From assembly GCA_022701965.1 (NCBI GenBank), contig JAKONL010000218.1:1-7458 (forward strand): a stretch of DNA of 7,458 bases, written 5' to 3'. Position numbers and translations under genes: made by a program. Under the pieces are notes generated by a model. The model had not been told where the DNA came from, made no database searches, and was given only the letters and a program-made list of their open reading frames with translations. Positions within the stretch are counted from its first letter, which is position 1, and each line of letters opens with the position of its first letter. This DNA comes from Burkholderiaceae bacterium. Lineage in GTDB: Bacteria > Pseudomonadota > Gammaproteobacteria > Burkholderiales > Burkholderiaceae. Positions 1 to 6,828 of this stretch are shown one piece after another.

Positions 1-663
1 GTCGCGCACGACGACGATCGTCAGCCCGGCTGGTCCGAGATTCTTCTGCGCACCGCCGAATGCCAGGCTGACGCGGCGCCAGTCGATCGGCCGCGAGGCG
101 ACGTGGGACGAGAAATCGATCACCAGCGGTGCCGTGCTCCCGAGCGCGGCGAGGTCGGGCAGTTCCTGGAATTCGACGCCGTTGATCGTCTCGTTGGTGC
201 ACACATGCACATAGGAGGCGTCTGAGCCGATCTTCCAGCTCGCCGGGTCGGGTAGCCGCGTATGACCGTCGGCCGCGTTGCTCGCGACGGTGCGCGCCTC
301 GCAGTAGCGCTGCGCTTCCTTCTGCGACTTGATGCTCCAGCTTCCGGTGATCACGAAGTCGGCGGCGGTGCCGCACGACAGGTTCATCGGCACAATCGCG
401 TTTTCGCCGAGGCCGCCGCCTTGCATGAACAGGATGTGGAAATGGTCGGGAACCGCCAGCAGCGCACGCAGGTCGGCTTCCGCCTTCGTAGCGATGACGC
501 CGAACTCCTTGCCCCGGTGGCTCATCTCCATCACGCCCATGCCCGAACCGTTCCAGTCGAGCATCTCGGCGGCCGCGCGCTGCAGCACGGCTTCGGGCAT
601 GGCTGCGGGCCCGGCGGAGAAGTTGTAGGGCCGGCCGTGCGGCGAAGGGACCGTTTCCGGCAT
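1..663 (-). CDS. serC: Phosphoserine aminotransferase, 3' end outside the window
   Basis: PLP-dependent cytoplasmic enzyme that transfers the amino group of glutamate to 3-phosphohydroxypyruvate to give phosphoserine in serine synthesis; it also serves the matching step of pyridoxal phosphate synthesis. The first 221 residues are visible, against about 360 for the family, so roughly the last 140 are cut off by the window edge. Diagnostic segments: PYNFSAGPA at residues 12-20, [10 protein letters not shown] at 45-54, the phosphate/cofactor region FMQGGG at 79-84, DFSSH at 183-187, and [11 protein letters not shown] at 203-213, whose Lys207 should be the Schiff-base lysine. The chosen ATG at 663 shares one base with the stop of the DUF2059 gene (TGATG). 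The in-frame GTG just upstream at 666 is a possible alternative. No strong Shine-Dalgarno is visible (only AAGAAG), so coupled translation from the upstream gene is likely. A position downstream of gyrA is common in Burkholderiales. Confidence 0.96.
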   Translation of the reverse strand, partial: MPETVPSPHGRPYNFSAGPAAMPEAVLQRAAAEMLDWNGSGMGVMEMSHRGKEFGVIATKAEADLRALLAVPDHFHILFMQGGGLGENAIVPMNLSCGTAADFVITGSWSIKSQKEAQRYCEARTVASNAADGHTRLPDPASWKIGSDASYVHVCTNETINGVEFQELPDLAALGSTAPLVIDFSSHVASRPIDWRRVSLAFGGAQKNLGPAGLTIVVVRD

Positions 664-1253
664 CACTTCTTGACGGGCGCCTTGGCCGCCGGTGCCTTGG
701 CGGCGGGCTGCTGCGCGGCCTGTCCGTCGGTCGGGGCACCGAGCGCCTTGGCCACCGCGACGTTCAGCGTCTGCAGCTTGGGATCGATGGTCGGGCGCAC
801 GTCGGCGACGAGCTTCTGCGTGAGGGCGGAGCCGAGCTGGGGGTTGAGGTCGGAGAACTTCTTGTTGAGCGGCGAACTCAGCCACGCGACCAGCTGGCGC
901 AGTTCTTCTTCGCTGAAGTTCTGCTCGAGCAGGGGGCCGACCGTGCTGGGCGCGAGCTGCACGGCCTTGTCGCGCACGATCGGGAATGCCTCGGAAACGT
1001 ACTTCTGGATCTCGGCCTCGGCCGCCTTGCCGAGCGTCTCGCGCTTCTCGGGCGCGACCTTGGCCTGGAGGTAGTCGCCGCCGGCCTGGATGATGGGCGC
1101 CACGGAATCGTTGACCAGAATGCGTGCCATGCCTTCGACGGCGGGGCGCTGCACTTCGAGCAGCTGCTTGACCAGTGCCGCCTTGTCCTGCGCCATGGCG
1201 ATCGAACTGGCGGCCAGTGCGACCGTCAGGACCGCGAACTTGATTTTTTTCAC
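663..1253 (-). CDS. Exported DUF2059-family protein of unknown function
   Basis: A 196-residue protein. Residues 1-21 form a typical Sec signal peptide: a Lys-rich start (MKKIK), a hydrophobic core and an AMA cleavage site before Gln22. No lipobox cysteine is seen, so the mature protein should be soluble in the periplasm. The central part, roughly residues 60-165, is helical and resembles DUF2059 (for example [21 protein letters not shown] at about 113-133, where a small helix-turn-helix of this type is usual). The tail (about 175-196) is low-complexity Ala/Pro/Gln/Lys and ends in a basic VKK. Translation starts at GTG, which overlaps the gyrA stop as GTGA. A GGAGA Shine-Dalgarno at 1265-1261, seven bases upstream and inside the gyrA coding region, supports this start. 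The gene lies between gyrA and serC in an overlapping chain, yet the products have no obvious shared job. Family assignment is by eye and the biochemical role is unknown. Confidence 0.85.
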   Translation of the reverse strand: MKKIKFAVLTVALAASSIAMAQDKAALVKQLLEVQRPAVEGMARILVNDSVAPIIQAGGDYLQAKVAPEKRETLGKAAEAEIQKYVSEAFPIVRDKAVQLAPSTVGPLLEQNFSEEELRQLVAWLSSPLNKKFSDLNPQLGSALTQKLVADVRPTIDPKLQTLNVAVAKALGAPTDGQAAQQPAAKAPAAKAPVKK

Positions 1254-3898
1254 TGAGGATTCTCCGTTGAAGATGTTGGAATGTCGCCGTCGTCGCTATC
1301 GACGTTGTCGGCAAGCGCGTCGTTCTCGACGATGCGTTGCAGCCCGCTGAGCTTGGAGCCTTCGTCCAGACCGATCAGCGTCACGCCCTGCGTGGCGCGT
1401 CCGAGTTCGCGGATTTCGGCGACGCGGGTGCGAACCAGCACGCCCTTGTCGGTGATCAGCATGATCTCGTCGTCGACATGGACCAGCGTTGCCGCGACGA
1501 CCTTGCCGTTGCGCTCGCTCTGTTGAATGGCAATCATGCCTTTGGTTCCCCGGCCATGCCGGGTGTACTCGGCAATGCTCGTTCTTTTGCCGTAGCCGTT
1601 GCGCGTGGCGGTCAGCACGCTCTGCTCGCCATCCTCGGCCACCAGCATGGCGATCACGCCCTGGCCGTCGTCGAGCATCATGCCGCGCACGCCGCGCGCG
1701 TTGCGTCCCATCGGGCGGACGTCGTTCTCGTCGAAACGAACCGCCTTGCCGCCATCGGAGAACAGCATCACGTCATGCTTGCCGTCGGTGAGCGCGGCGC
1801 CGATCAGGTAGTCGCCCGGATCGAGATCGACCGCGATGATGCCCGCCTTGCGCGGATTGCTGAATTCGTCGAGCGTCGTCTTCTTGACCGTGCCCATCGA
1901 GGTGGCCATGAACACGTACTGGTCGGCCGGGAAGGTACGTTTCTCGCCCGTGAGGGCGAGCACGACGTTGATCTTCTCGCCCTCCTGAAGCGGAAACATG
2001 TTCACGATCGGGCGCCCTCGCGAGCCGCGCGAGCCCGCCGGCACTTCCCATACCTTCAACCAGTAGAGCCGGCCGCGATTGGAAAAGCACAGGATGTAGT
2101 CGTGCGTGTTGGCGATGAAGAGCTGGTCGATCCAGTCGTCTTCCTTCGTCGCCGTGGCCTGCTTGCCGCGGCCGCCGCGCTTCTGCGCGCGGTATTCGCC
2201 GAGCGGCTGGCTCTTGATGTAGCCGCTGTGCGAGAGCGTCACGACCATGTCGGTCGGGGTGATCAGGTCCTCCGTCGAAAGATCGAAGGCGCTGTGCTCG
2301 ACCTGGCTGCGCCGAGCGCCCAGCTTGGTCTGGCCGAACTCGGTGCGGATGGTCGTCAGCTCGTCGCCGATGATCGTCGAGACGCGCTCGGGCCGGGCGA
2401 GGATGTCGAGCAGATCGTCGATTTCCGCCATGACGTCGCGGTACTCGGCGACGATCTTGTCCTGCTCGAGGCCGGTCAGGCGCTGCAGGCGCATCTGGAG
2501 GATTTCCTGTGCCTGCGTCTCCGAAAGCCGGTAGAGGCCGTCGCTGCCCATGCCGAACTCGAGTTTGAGGCCGTCGGGGCGGTAGTCGTCGGCATTGATC
2601 GTTCCGCCGTCGGAGCGCGTGCGCGTGAGCATCTCGCGCACAAGCTTGCTGTCCCAGGCGCGGGTCATCAGTTCCGACTTGGCGACCGGCGGCGTCGGCG
2701 CATTGCGGATGATGGCGATGAACTCGTCGATGTTCGCCAGCGCGACGGCCAGACCTTCGAGCACATGGCCGCGTTCGCGCGCCTTGCGCAGCGTGAAGAC
2801 GGTGCGGCGCGTGACGACTTCGCGGCGATGCTGCAGGAAAACCTCGATCAGGTCCTTCAGATTGCACAGCTTCGGCTGGCCGTTGACCAGCGCCACCATG
2901 TTGATGCCGAAGGTGTCCTGCAGCTGCGTCTGCTTGTAGAGGTTGTTGAGAACGACCTCCGGTACCTCGCCGCGCTTGAGTTCGATCACCAGACGCATGC
3001 CCGACTTGTCGGATTCATCCTGGATGTGGCTGATCCCCTCGATCTTCTTCTCGTGCACGAGTTCGGCCATGCGCTCCTGCAGCGTCTTCTTGTTGACCTG
3101 ATAGGGAAGCTCGTCGACGACGATGGCCTGGCGCTGGCCGCGGTCGATGTCCTCGAAATGGCAGCGCGCGCGCATCACCACCTTGCCGCGACCCGTGCGG
3201 TAGCCGTCCTTGATGCCGTTGATGCCGTAGATGATGCCGGCGGTCGGAAAGTCCGGTGCCGGAATGATCTCCATCAGATCGTCGATGCTCGCCTGCGGAT
3301 GGCGAAGCAAGTGCAGGCATGCATCGACCACCTCGTTGAGGTTGTGTGGCGGGATGTTCGTCGCCATGCCGACCGCAATGCCGCCGGCGCCGTTGACCAG
3401 CAGATTGGGAAGCTTGCTCGGAAGTACGACCGGCTCTTTTTCCGAGCCGTCGTAATTGTCCTGGAAATCGACCGTCTCCTTGTCGATATCGCCCAGCATT
3501 TCATGGGCGATTTTAGAAAGCCTGATTTCGGTATATCGCATTGCCGCGGCCATATCGCCGTCGACCGAGCCGAAATTGCCCTGGCCGTCGACAAGCATAT
3601 GCCGCATCGAAAAATTCTGGGCCAGCCGGACGATCGTGTCGTAAACCGATTGATCTCCATGAGGATGATATTTGCCGATCACGTCGCCGACGATGCGTGC
3701 GGACTTCTTGTAGGGCCGATTCCAGTCGTTGTTCAACTCGTGCATCGCGAACAGGACCCGGCGATGCACGGGCTTGAGTCCGTCTCTGGCGTCGGGCAGC
3801 GCGCGGCCCACGATCACGCTCATCGCGTAATCGAGATAGCTTCGGCGCATTTCCTCTTCGAGGCTTATGGGCAGGGTTTCTTTGGCGAACGAGGTCAT
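1250..3898 (-). CDS. gyrA: DNA gyrase subunit A
   Basis: Breakage-reunion subunit of the A2B2 type II topoisomerase that introduces negative supercoils using ATP hydrolysed by GyrB. The 882 residues are close to the E. coli length of 875 and appear complete. The winged-helix/tower core covers about 1-510. Catalytic Tyr122 lies in MRYTEIRL (120-127), and the quinolone-determining region [10 protein letters not shown] is at 78-87. Position 83 is Gln (codon CAA) rather than the Ser of E. coli, while Asp87 is kept. The C-terminal beta-pinwheel that wraps DNA starts near 540; its GyrA-box is QKRGGRGK at 572-579. This box separates GyrA from ParC. The last 26 residues or so are acidic and Ser-rich, like the regulatory acidic tail of E. 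coli GyrA. The start matches the family N-terminus (LPISLEEEM), although no Shine-Dalgarno precedes the ATG. It is the first gene of the gyrA–DUF2059–serC cluster. The 5' third is less GC-rich than the rest. Confidence 0.98.
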   Translation of the reverse strand: MTSFAKETLPISLEEEMRRSYLDYAMSVIVGRALPDARDGLKPVHRRVLFAMHELNNDWNRPYKKSARIVGDVIGKYHPHGDQSVYDTIVRLAQNFSMRHMLVDGQGNFGSVDGDMAAAMRYTEIRLSKIAHEMLGDIDKETVDFQDNYDGSEKEPVVLPSKLPNLLVNGAGGIAVGMATNIPPHNLNEVVDACLHLLRHPQASIDDLMEIIPAPDFPTAGIIYGINGIKDGYRTGRGKVVMRARCHFEDIDRGQRQAIVVDELPYQVNKKTLQERMAELVHEKKIEGISHIQDESDKSGMRLVIELKRGEVPEVVLNNLYKQTQLQDTFGINMVALVNGQPKLCNLKDLIEVFLQHRREVVTRRTVFTLRKARERGHVLEGLAVALANIDEFIAIIRNAPTPPVAKSELMTRAWDSKLVREMLTRTRSDGGTINADDYRPDGLKLEFGMGSDGLYRLSETQAQEILQMRLQRLTGLEQDKIVAEYRDVMAEIDDLLDILARPERVSTIIGDELTTIRTEFGQTKLGARRSQVEHSAFDLSTEDLITPTDMVVTLSHSGYIKSQPLGEYRAQKRGGRGKQATATKEDDWIDQLFIANTHDYILCFSNRGRLYWLKVWEVPAGSRGSRGRPIVNMFPLQEGEKINVVLALTGEKRTFPADQYVFMATSMGTVKKTTLDEFSNPRKAGIIAVDLDPGDYLIGAALTDGKHDVMLFSDGGKAVRFDENDVRPMGRNARGVRGMMLDDGQGVIAMLVAEDGEQSVLTATRNGYGKRTSIAEYTRHGRGTKGMIAIQQSERNGKVVAATLVHVDDEIMLITDKGVLVRTRVAEIRELGRATQGVTLIGLDEGSKLSGLQRIVENDALADNVDSDDGDIPTSSTENPQ

Positions 3899-3925
3899 GG
3901 GCGGCAGGCAGTCAGCGAAGGGGCG

Positions 3926-3951
3926 ATTTTACGCCTCGAAAGTTGTCGCAA
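3926..3951 (-). promoter_or_regulatory. Putative gyrA promoter
   Basis: On the minus strand a good -10 hexamer, TAAAAT (3931-3926), lies 27 bases before the gyrA ATG. The nearest -35 candidate is TTGCGA (3951-3946), with a 14-base gap that is shorter than the preferred 16-18, so the -35 match is weak. A start site near 3919 would give a leader of about 20 bases. There is no purine-rich ribosome-binding sequence between this element and the ATG. Assignment is by pattern only. Confidence 0.4.
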
Positions 3952-4013
3952 TGCCGCAACACATGGCGGCTATTCCGCGCCCGTCCTACGCTTCGCGTCC
4001 GGGGCGCAGCCGG

Positions 4014-4038
4014 TTTGCCAAAGACCCTATGGCACAAT
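4014..4038 (+). promoter_or_regulatory. Possible ompA promoter region
   Basis: A TTGCCA hexamer at 4015-4020 (5 of 6 to the -35 consensus) and the sequence TATGGCACAAT at 4028-4038 lie 83-106 bases before the ompA ATG. Spacing to the best -10-like hexamer (CACAAT, 4033-4038) is only 13 bases, so either the -35 is not used or the promoter is weakly matched. If this is the promoter, the ompA mRNA has a leader of about 75 bases containing the hairpin at 4083-4097. Confidence 0.3.
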
Positions 4039-4082
4039 CGCCTCAACGTTTTGGGTGGTGGTCACTTAAAGCGTCCTTGATT

Positions 4083-4104
4083 CGCAGCGCGGCTGCGGCT
4101 TTTT
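4083..4104 (+). promoter_or_regulatory. Hairpin plus T-run in the ompA leader
   Basis: An inverted repeat, CGCAGC (4083-4088) with GCTGCG (4092-4097) and a 3-base loop, is followed two bases later by five Ts (4100-4104). It sits just upstream of the ompA Shine-Dalgarno GAGGAG (4111-4116). It resembles a short intrinsic terminator or attenuator, or a 5'-stabilising hairpin of the kind known to protect E. coli ompA mRNA. The sequence shows the structure; the function is inferred. Confidence 0.45.
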
Positions 4105-4120
4105 CCCCAAGAGGAGAACC

Positions 4121-4783
4121 ATGAAGAAACTGAATAAAGTGGCGATGATGTTTGCAGTCGCTGCGCTCGCCACTGCCGCCGGCGCGCAGACCCGTGTCAC
4201 CGCTGCAAACGGCGGTCCCGTGATCGACAACTGGCAGAACGGCACCGGCGAACTCGTGTGGAAGAACGGCACGAACGAACTGTGCTGGCGCGATGCCAAC
4301 TGGACGCCTGCGACGGCCGCCCGCGGTTGCGATGGCGCACTGGTTCCCATGGCCGCACCCGCTGCACCTGTCGCAATGCCGCCGGCCCCGCCTGCACCGC
4401 CAGTGCCACCGGCACCGCCCGCAGCATCGAAGGTGACCTTTGCTGCCGACGCGTTCTTCGACTTCGACAAGTCGGTTCTGAAGCCAGAAGGCCGCGCCAA
4501 GCTCGACGATCTGGTGTCGAAGATCCGTGATGTGAACCTCGAGGTGATCATTGCAGTGGGTCATACCGATTCCGTCGGCTCCGATGCCTACAACCAGCGC
4601 CTGTCGGTTCGTCGCGCTGAAGCAGTGAAGGCCTATCTGGTGACCAAGGGTATCGAACGCAATCGCGTCTACACCGAAGGCAAGGGCGAGAAGCAGCCAG
4701 TTGCGGACAACCGCACCAAGGAAGGCCGTGCCAAGAACCGCCGCGTGGAAATCGAAGTGGTTGGTACGCGCGCAAATCGTTGA
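4121..4783 (+). CDS. ompA: OmpA-family peptidoglycan-binding protein, short betaproteobacterial type
   Basis: Exported protein of 220 residues that should tie the outer envelope to peptidoglycan. Residues 1-22 are a signal peptide (MKKLNK, hydrophobic core, cleavage after AGA). A short N-terminal segment (about 35-75) carries NGTNELCWRD and two cysteines, Cys55 and Cys70, likely to form a disulfide; it takes the place of the eight-stranded barrel of E. coli OmpA. A Pro/Ala-rich linker (about 76-102) follows. The OmpA C-terminal domain covers about 104-216, with FDFDKSVL at 113-120, GHTDSVGSD at 147-155 and NQRLSVRRAEAV at 158-169. Asp150 and Arg165 correspond to the residues that grip diaminopimelate in this family. 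A strong GAGGAG Shine-Dalgarno ends four bases before the ATG, suggesting high expression. Divergent from gyrA and followed by its own terminator, so probably monocistronic. Whether it is inserted in the outer membrane or merely periplasmic cannot be told from the sequence. Confidence 0.94.
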   Translation: MKKLNKVAMMFAVAALATAAGAQTRVTAANGGPVIDNWQNGTGELVWKNGTNELCWRDANWTPATAARGCDGALVPMAAPAAPVAMPPAPPAPPVPPAPPAASKVTFAADAFFDFDKSVLKPEGRAKLDDLVSKIRDVNLEVIIAVGHTDSVGSDAYNQRLSVRRAEAVKAYLVTKGIERNRVYTEGKGEKQPVADNRTKEGRAKNRRVEIEVVGTRANR

Positions 4784-4801
4784 TTCTCGAATCTTCGGTA
4801 A

Positions 4802-4830
4802 AAAGAACCCCGCCAAGGCGGGGTTTTTTT
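4802..4830 (+). terminator. Rho-independent terminator of ompA
   Basis: A perfect GC-rich stem, AACCCCGC (4806-4813) with GCGGGGTT (4818-4825) and loop CAAG, runs straight into a seven-T tract (4824-4830). It begins 19-23 bases after the ompA stop. The A-rich sequence before the stem gives a T-run on the other strand too, so it could act in both directions, though no minus-strand gene visibly needs it. Confidence 0.93.
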
Positions 4831-4905
4831 ATGGAGAATTAATTGCGCTCCCAAGATAAATACGCATGAAGCAGGTGGAGACTTGCGATCCCGGATAATT
4901 CTCGA

Positions 4906-5616
4906 ATGAACAATCAAGTCAACGCCGACCCCGCAGAGCTTGCCAAGTTTTCTGATCTGGCACATCGCTGGTGGGATCGCCAGAGCGAGTTCCGGCCTCT
5001 TCACGAAATCAATCCGCTGCGACTCGAATGGATCGACGGACTGGCACCGATCAACGGTCGGCGCGTGTTGGACGTGGGATGCGGCGGCGGAATCCTTTCT
5101 GATTCGATGGCTCGAAAAGGAGCAGATGTGCTCGGCATCGATCTGGCCGAGAAGGCTCTCAAAGTCGCCCAGTTGCACGCGTTGGAAGCCGGGACCACGG
5201 GGATCCGATATCGCTCCGTCAGCGTCGAACAATTGGCGATCGAGCAAGGGGCAAGTTTCGATGTCGTGACCTGCATGGAGATGCTCGAGCACGTCCCTGA
5301 CCCGGCATCCGTGGTCGAGGCATGCGCCAAGCTGGCCCGGCCCGGCGCATGGATTTTCTTCTCCACGATACATCGCAGTCCCAAGGCATTCCTGTTCGCA
5401 ATCCTCGGCGCGGAATATGTCTTGCGTATGCTGCCGCGTGGAACACATGAGTACCAGAAATTCATACGGCCGAGTGAACTGGCTGATTACTGCCGTGCTG
5501 CCGGTCTTGAAATCGTCAGCATGCGTGGGCTGCAATACAACCCGTTGACACGGCGCTACTGGCTCAGCGACGACACCAGCGTCAATTACATGTTCGCAAC
5601 TCGCAAGCCGGCATGA
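4906..5616 (+). CDS. ubiG: Ubiquinone biosynthesis O-methyltransferase
   Basis: SAM-dependent enzyme that carries out both O-methylations of ubiquinone synthesis (the hydroxylated polyprenylphenol and 3-demethylubiquinone steps) at the inner face of the membrane. It has 236 residues against 240 in E. coli. The N-terminal signature AELAKFSDLAHRWWD is at 10-24, followed by FRPLHEINPLR (29-39), which is highly characteristic of UbiG. SAM motif I, VLDVGCGGG, is at 54-62, the acidic ribose-binding residue is Asp80 in GIDL, and CMEMLEHV is at 123-130. The hydrophobic/basic stretch 159-187 (PKAFLFAILGAEYVL through GTHEYQKFIRP) matches the region by which UbiG contacts membrane lipid. In the usual 'STLNR' motif the Asn is replaced by His156. 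The start is set by homology; no Shine-Dalgarno is close to it. It overlaps gph by four bases (ATGA), so the pair is co-translated. Confidence 0.96.
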   Translation: MNNQVNADPAELAKFSDLAHRWWDRQSEFRPLHEINPLRLEWIDGLAPINGRRVLDVGCGGGILSDSMARKGADVLGIDLAEKALKVAQLHALEAGTTGIRYRSVSVEQLAIEQGASFDVVTCMEMLEHVPDPASVVEACAKLARPGAWIFFSTIHRSPKAFLFAILGAEYVLRMLPRGTHEYQKFIRPSELADYCRAAGLEIVSMRGLQYNPLTRRYWLSDDTSVNYMFATRKPA

Positions 5617-6284
5617 CGACGTTTTGGACCCCACGCGCAGTTCTTTTCGACCTTGACGGAACCTTGGTGGACAGTGCGCCTGGGTTAGGTGCTGCGGCAA
5701 ACAAGATGCGGGTCGATCGCGGCATGCCGGAACTGCCGGCAGGGCTCTATCGACCCATGGCTGGTTCCGGAGCACGAGGCATGTTGGATATCGCCTTCGC
5801 CGTTTCTCCCGACGCACCCGGCTACGCTGACTTGCGTGACGAATTTTTCTCGAACTACGAGGCGGGCATGCTGTCGAACACGACGGTATTCGAAGGGGTG
5901 CCCCACGTGATCGAGGCCTTGCTCGCCCGCGGACTTCGTTGGGGTGTCGTGACGAACAAGTCCAGTCGCTTCACCGACCCGTTGACACGATCGATCGCAC
6001 TTTTTTCGACGGCTTCCGCCATCGTCAGTGGAGACACCACGCCGTTCTCTAAGCCACATCCCGAGCCGTTGTTCGAGGCTGCGCGACGCACGGATGTCGA
6101 TCCCGGCGATTGTGTGTATGTCGGGGACGACGTTAGAGACATCGTGGCAGGCCGGGCAGCGGGCATGCGGACCATCGCCGCAACCTATGGTTACATCGGC
6201 GTTGAGTCCGATGTCGGTCGATGGGGTGCAGACGGAGGCATCGAATCACCGATCGAGCTCTTGAAATTGCTGAATCTGGCGTAA
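5613..6284 (+). CDS. gph: Phosphoglycolate phosphatase (HAD superfamily)
   Basis: Cytoplasmic Mg-dependent phosphatase that converts 2-phosphoglycolate, made by DNA repair or by RuBisCO oxygenation, to glycolate. It has 223 residues, normal for the family. HAD motif I, FDLDGTLVDS, is at 12-21, with nucleophile Asp13 and acid/base Asp15. Motif II is VTNKS at 113-117 (Thr114), motif III is the Lys of KPHPEP at 147-152, and motif IV is VGDDVRD at 170-176, with Asp172/Asp173 for Mg. A helical cap domain (about 20-85) between motifs I and II makes it a subfamily IA enzyme. SGDTT (139-143) and the C-terminal GYIGVE and W-GADGGI segments resemble betaproteobacterial Gph proteins encoded beside ubiG. 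The ATG overlaps the ubiG stop (ATGA). HAD phosphatases are promiscuous, so other sugar phosphates are possible substrates. The ssrA promoter appears to lie at its 3' end. Confidence 0.93.
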   Translation: MTTFWTPRAVLFDLDGTLVDSAPGLGAAANKMRVDRGMPELPAGLYRPMAGSGARGMLDIAFAVSPDAPGYADLRDEFFSNYEAGMLSNTTVFEGVPHVIEALLARGLRWGVVTNKSSRFTDPLTRSIALFSTASAIVSGDTTPFSKPHPEPLFEAARRTDVDPGDCVYVGDDVRDIVAGRAAGMRTIAATYGYIGVESDVGRWGADGGIESPIELLKLLNLA

Positions 6285-6287
6285 ACT
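6261..6287 (+). promoter_or_regulatory. Putative ssrA promoter inside the end of gph
   Basis: TTGAAA (6261-6266, 5 of 6 to the -35 consensus) and TAAACT (6282-6287, 4 of 6 to the -10 consensus) are separated by 15 bases, slightly short. The -10 contains the gph stop codon. Transcription would start a few bases before the mature tmRNA 5' end at 6297, and RNase P would trim the leader. A separate promoter makes sense for an abundant RNA, but read-through from ubiG–gph is also possible. Confidence 0.45.
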
Positions 6288-6296
6288 TCGACACTT

Positions 6297-6680
6297 GGGG
6301 CTGCACTGGTTTCGACGTGGGTTCGGAGTCGCAGCGGGGCATGTCGAGCTGAATGCGCTCGTAAATCAGATTCAAAAAAACTAACTGCAAACGATAAACA
6401 GTTCGCAATCGCTGCTTAATTGAAGCGACTTTGCAACAGCACGCTGATGGGCTGGGCAATAGGATGACGAAGCAATTCGTTGTTCTTGAGCTGCAAAGAT
6501 AATTACATCGGCTGGTTCTTGTCCGGGTACCTTGGGCAAGAACGAGAAAATAGGGTGCTGGCGTTCGATATAGCGTGCGACTGCGCGATGTCGAGGGCGA
6601 GATCAAATCAGATCGCTAAACATGTAGAACTGCGCGATGAAGGCTTGCGGACGGGGGTTCGAATCCCCCCAGCTCCACCA
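6297..6680 (+). ncRNA. ssrA: Transfer-messenger RNA, one-piece
   Basis: A 384-base tmRNA that, with SmpB, frees ribosomes stalled on broken mRNA and adds a degradation tag to the unfinished protein. The two ends pair as a tRNA acceptor stem: GGGGCTG (6297-6303) with CAGCTCC (6670-6676), discriminator A6677, and an encoded CCA at 6678-6680. The third pair is G:U, the identity signal for alanyl-tRNA synthetase. The T arm is GGGGG (6653-6657), TTCGAAT loop, CCCCC (6665-6669). The 5' part GGTTTCGACGTGGG is typical of tmRNA. A pseudoknot-1 stem, CGAGC (6345-6349) with GCTCG (6357-6361), precedes the tag frame, and the rest up to about 6610 holds the remaining pseudoknots. It lies 12 bases after gph on the same strand. 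No classical terminator follows the CCA. Being uninterrupted, it is not of the permuted two-piece type reported in some betaproteobacteria. Confidence 0.98.
6387..6419 (+). CDS. tmRNA proteolysis tag reading frame
   Basis: The mRNA-like part of ssrA. The resume codon GCA at 6387 opens a 10-codon frame reading ANDKQFAIAA and ends at TAA (6417-6419). On the protein the tag is preceded by the alanine carried by tmRNA itself. The AND start and AA end are the usual SspB/ClpX recognition parts. Lys at position 4 and Ile in place of Leu near the end differ from the common ANDENYALAA or ANDERFALAA forms. The A/C-rich sequence just upstream fits the resume-codon determinant. Confidence 0.93.
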   Translation, partial: ANDKQFAIAA

Positions 6681-6828
6681 TATGAGTATCTGATTTCTTG
6701 GACGAACGCCTGAATCCGACCGGGCATTGAAATGACTTGATGGCGCGCGTCGCCACGTAATAATTGTCAAGATTGCTTTTTTGGACTGAGCGCTAAAGTG
6801 CTACGAGTTAATTCAACTCGAGGTTCGA
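6681..6828 (+). other. Spacer between ssrA and the methyltransferase; no gene seen
   Basis: These 148 bases hold no open frame I can support and are more AT-rich than their flanks. A small hairpin, TGGCG/CGCCA (about 6740-6754), and a T6 run (6777-6782) are present, but they are more than 20 bases apart and so do not form a standard terminator. A second inverted repeat, CGAGTT (6804-6809) with AACTCG (6815-6820), borders the methyltransferase ribosome-binding site. No convincing -35/-10 pair was found. No integrase, long repeat or tmRNA-end duplication is visible in it. Confidence 0.6.

Noticed and set aside
262..1074. A 270-codon plus-strand frame over serC and the DUF2059 gene
   Set aside because: It lies opposite two recognisable genes, and its translation is low-complexity with no family resemblance.
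1337..4069. A 910-codon open frame on the plus strand opposite gyrA
   Set aside because: It is the mirror of gyrA's codon bias in a high-GC genome. The translation is rich in Arg, Ala, Asp and His, shows no recognisable domain, and the minus-strand GyrA is certain.
4379..4429. Tandem repeat in ompA (CCGCC/GCACC-type units)
   Set aside because: It encodes the Pro/Ala linker usual for OmpA proteins of this type, and the units are irregular.
4043..5817. Long minus-strand frames opposite ompA, ubiG and gph (257 and 382 codons)
   Set aside because: They are antisense to well-identified plus-strand genes and cross the ompA terminator and promoter regions; there are no plausible domains or ribosome-binding sites.
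6133..6606. A 157-codon minus-strand frame across gph and ssrA
   Set aside because: It is antisense to a sure protein gene and a sure RNA gene and has no recognisable protein features.
6640..6680. A separate tRNA gene ending in CCA
   Set aside because: The T arm and CCA are the 3' part of tmRNA; the matching acceptor strand lies at 6297-6303, and no D or anticodon arm is present locally.
6480..6713. A 77-codon frame inside and past the tmRNA
   Set aside because: It overlaps the pseudoknots and tRNA-like end of ssrA, so the open frame is incidental.
6740..6782. Terminator for ssrA
   Set aside because: The hairpin and the T6 run are separated by more than 20 bases, so they do not make a functional intrinsic terminator.
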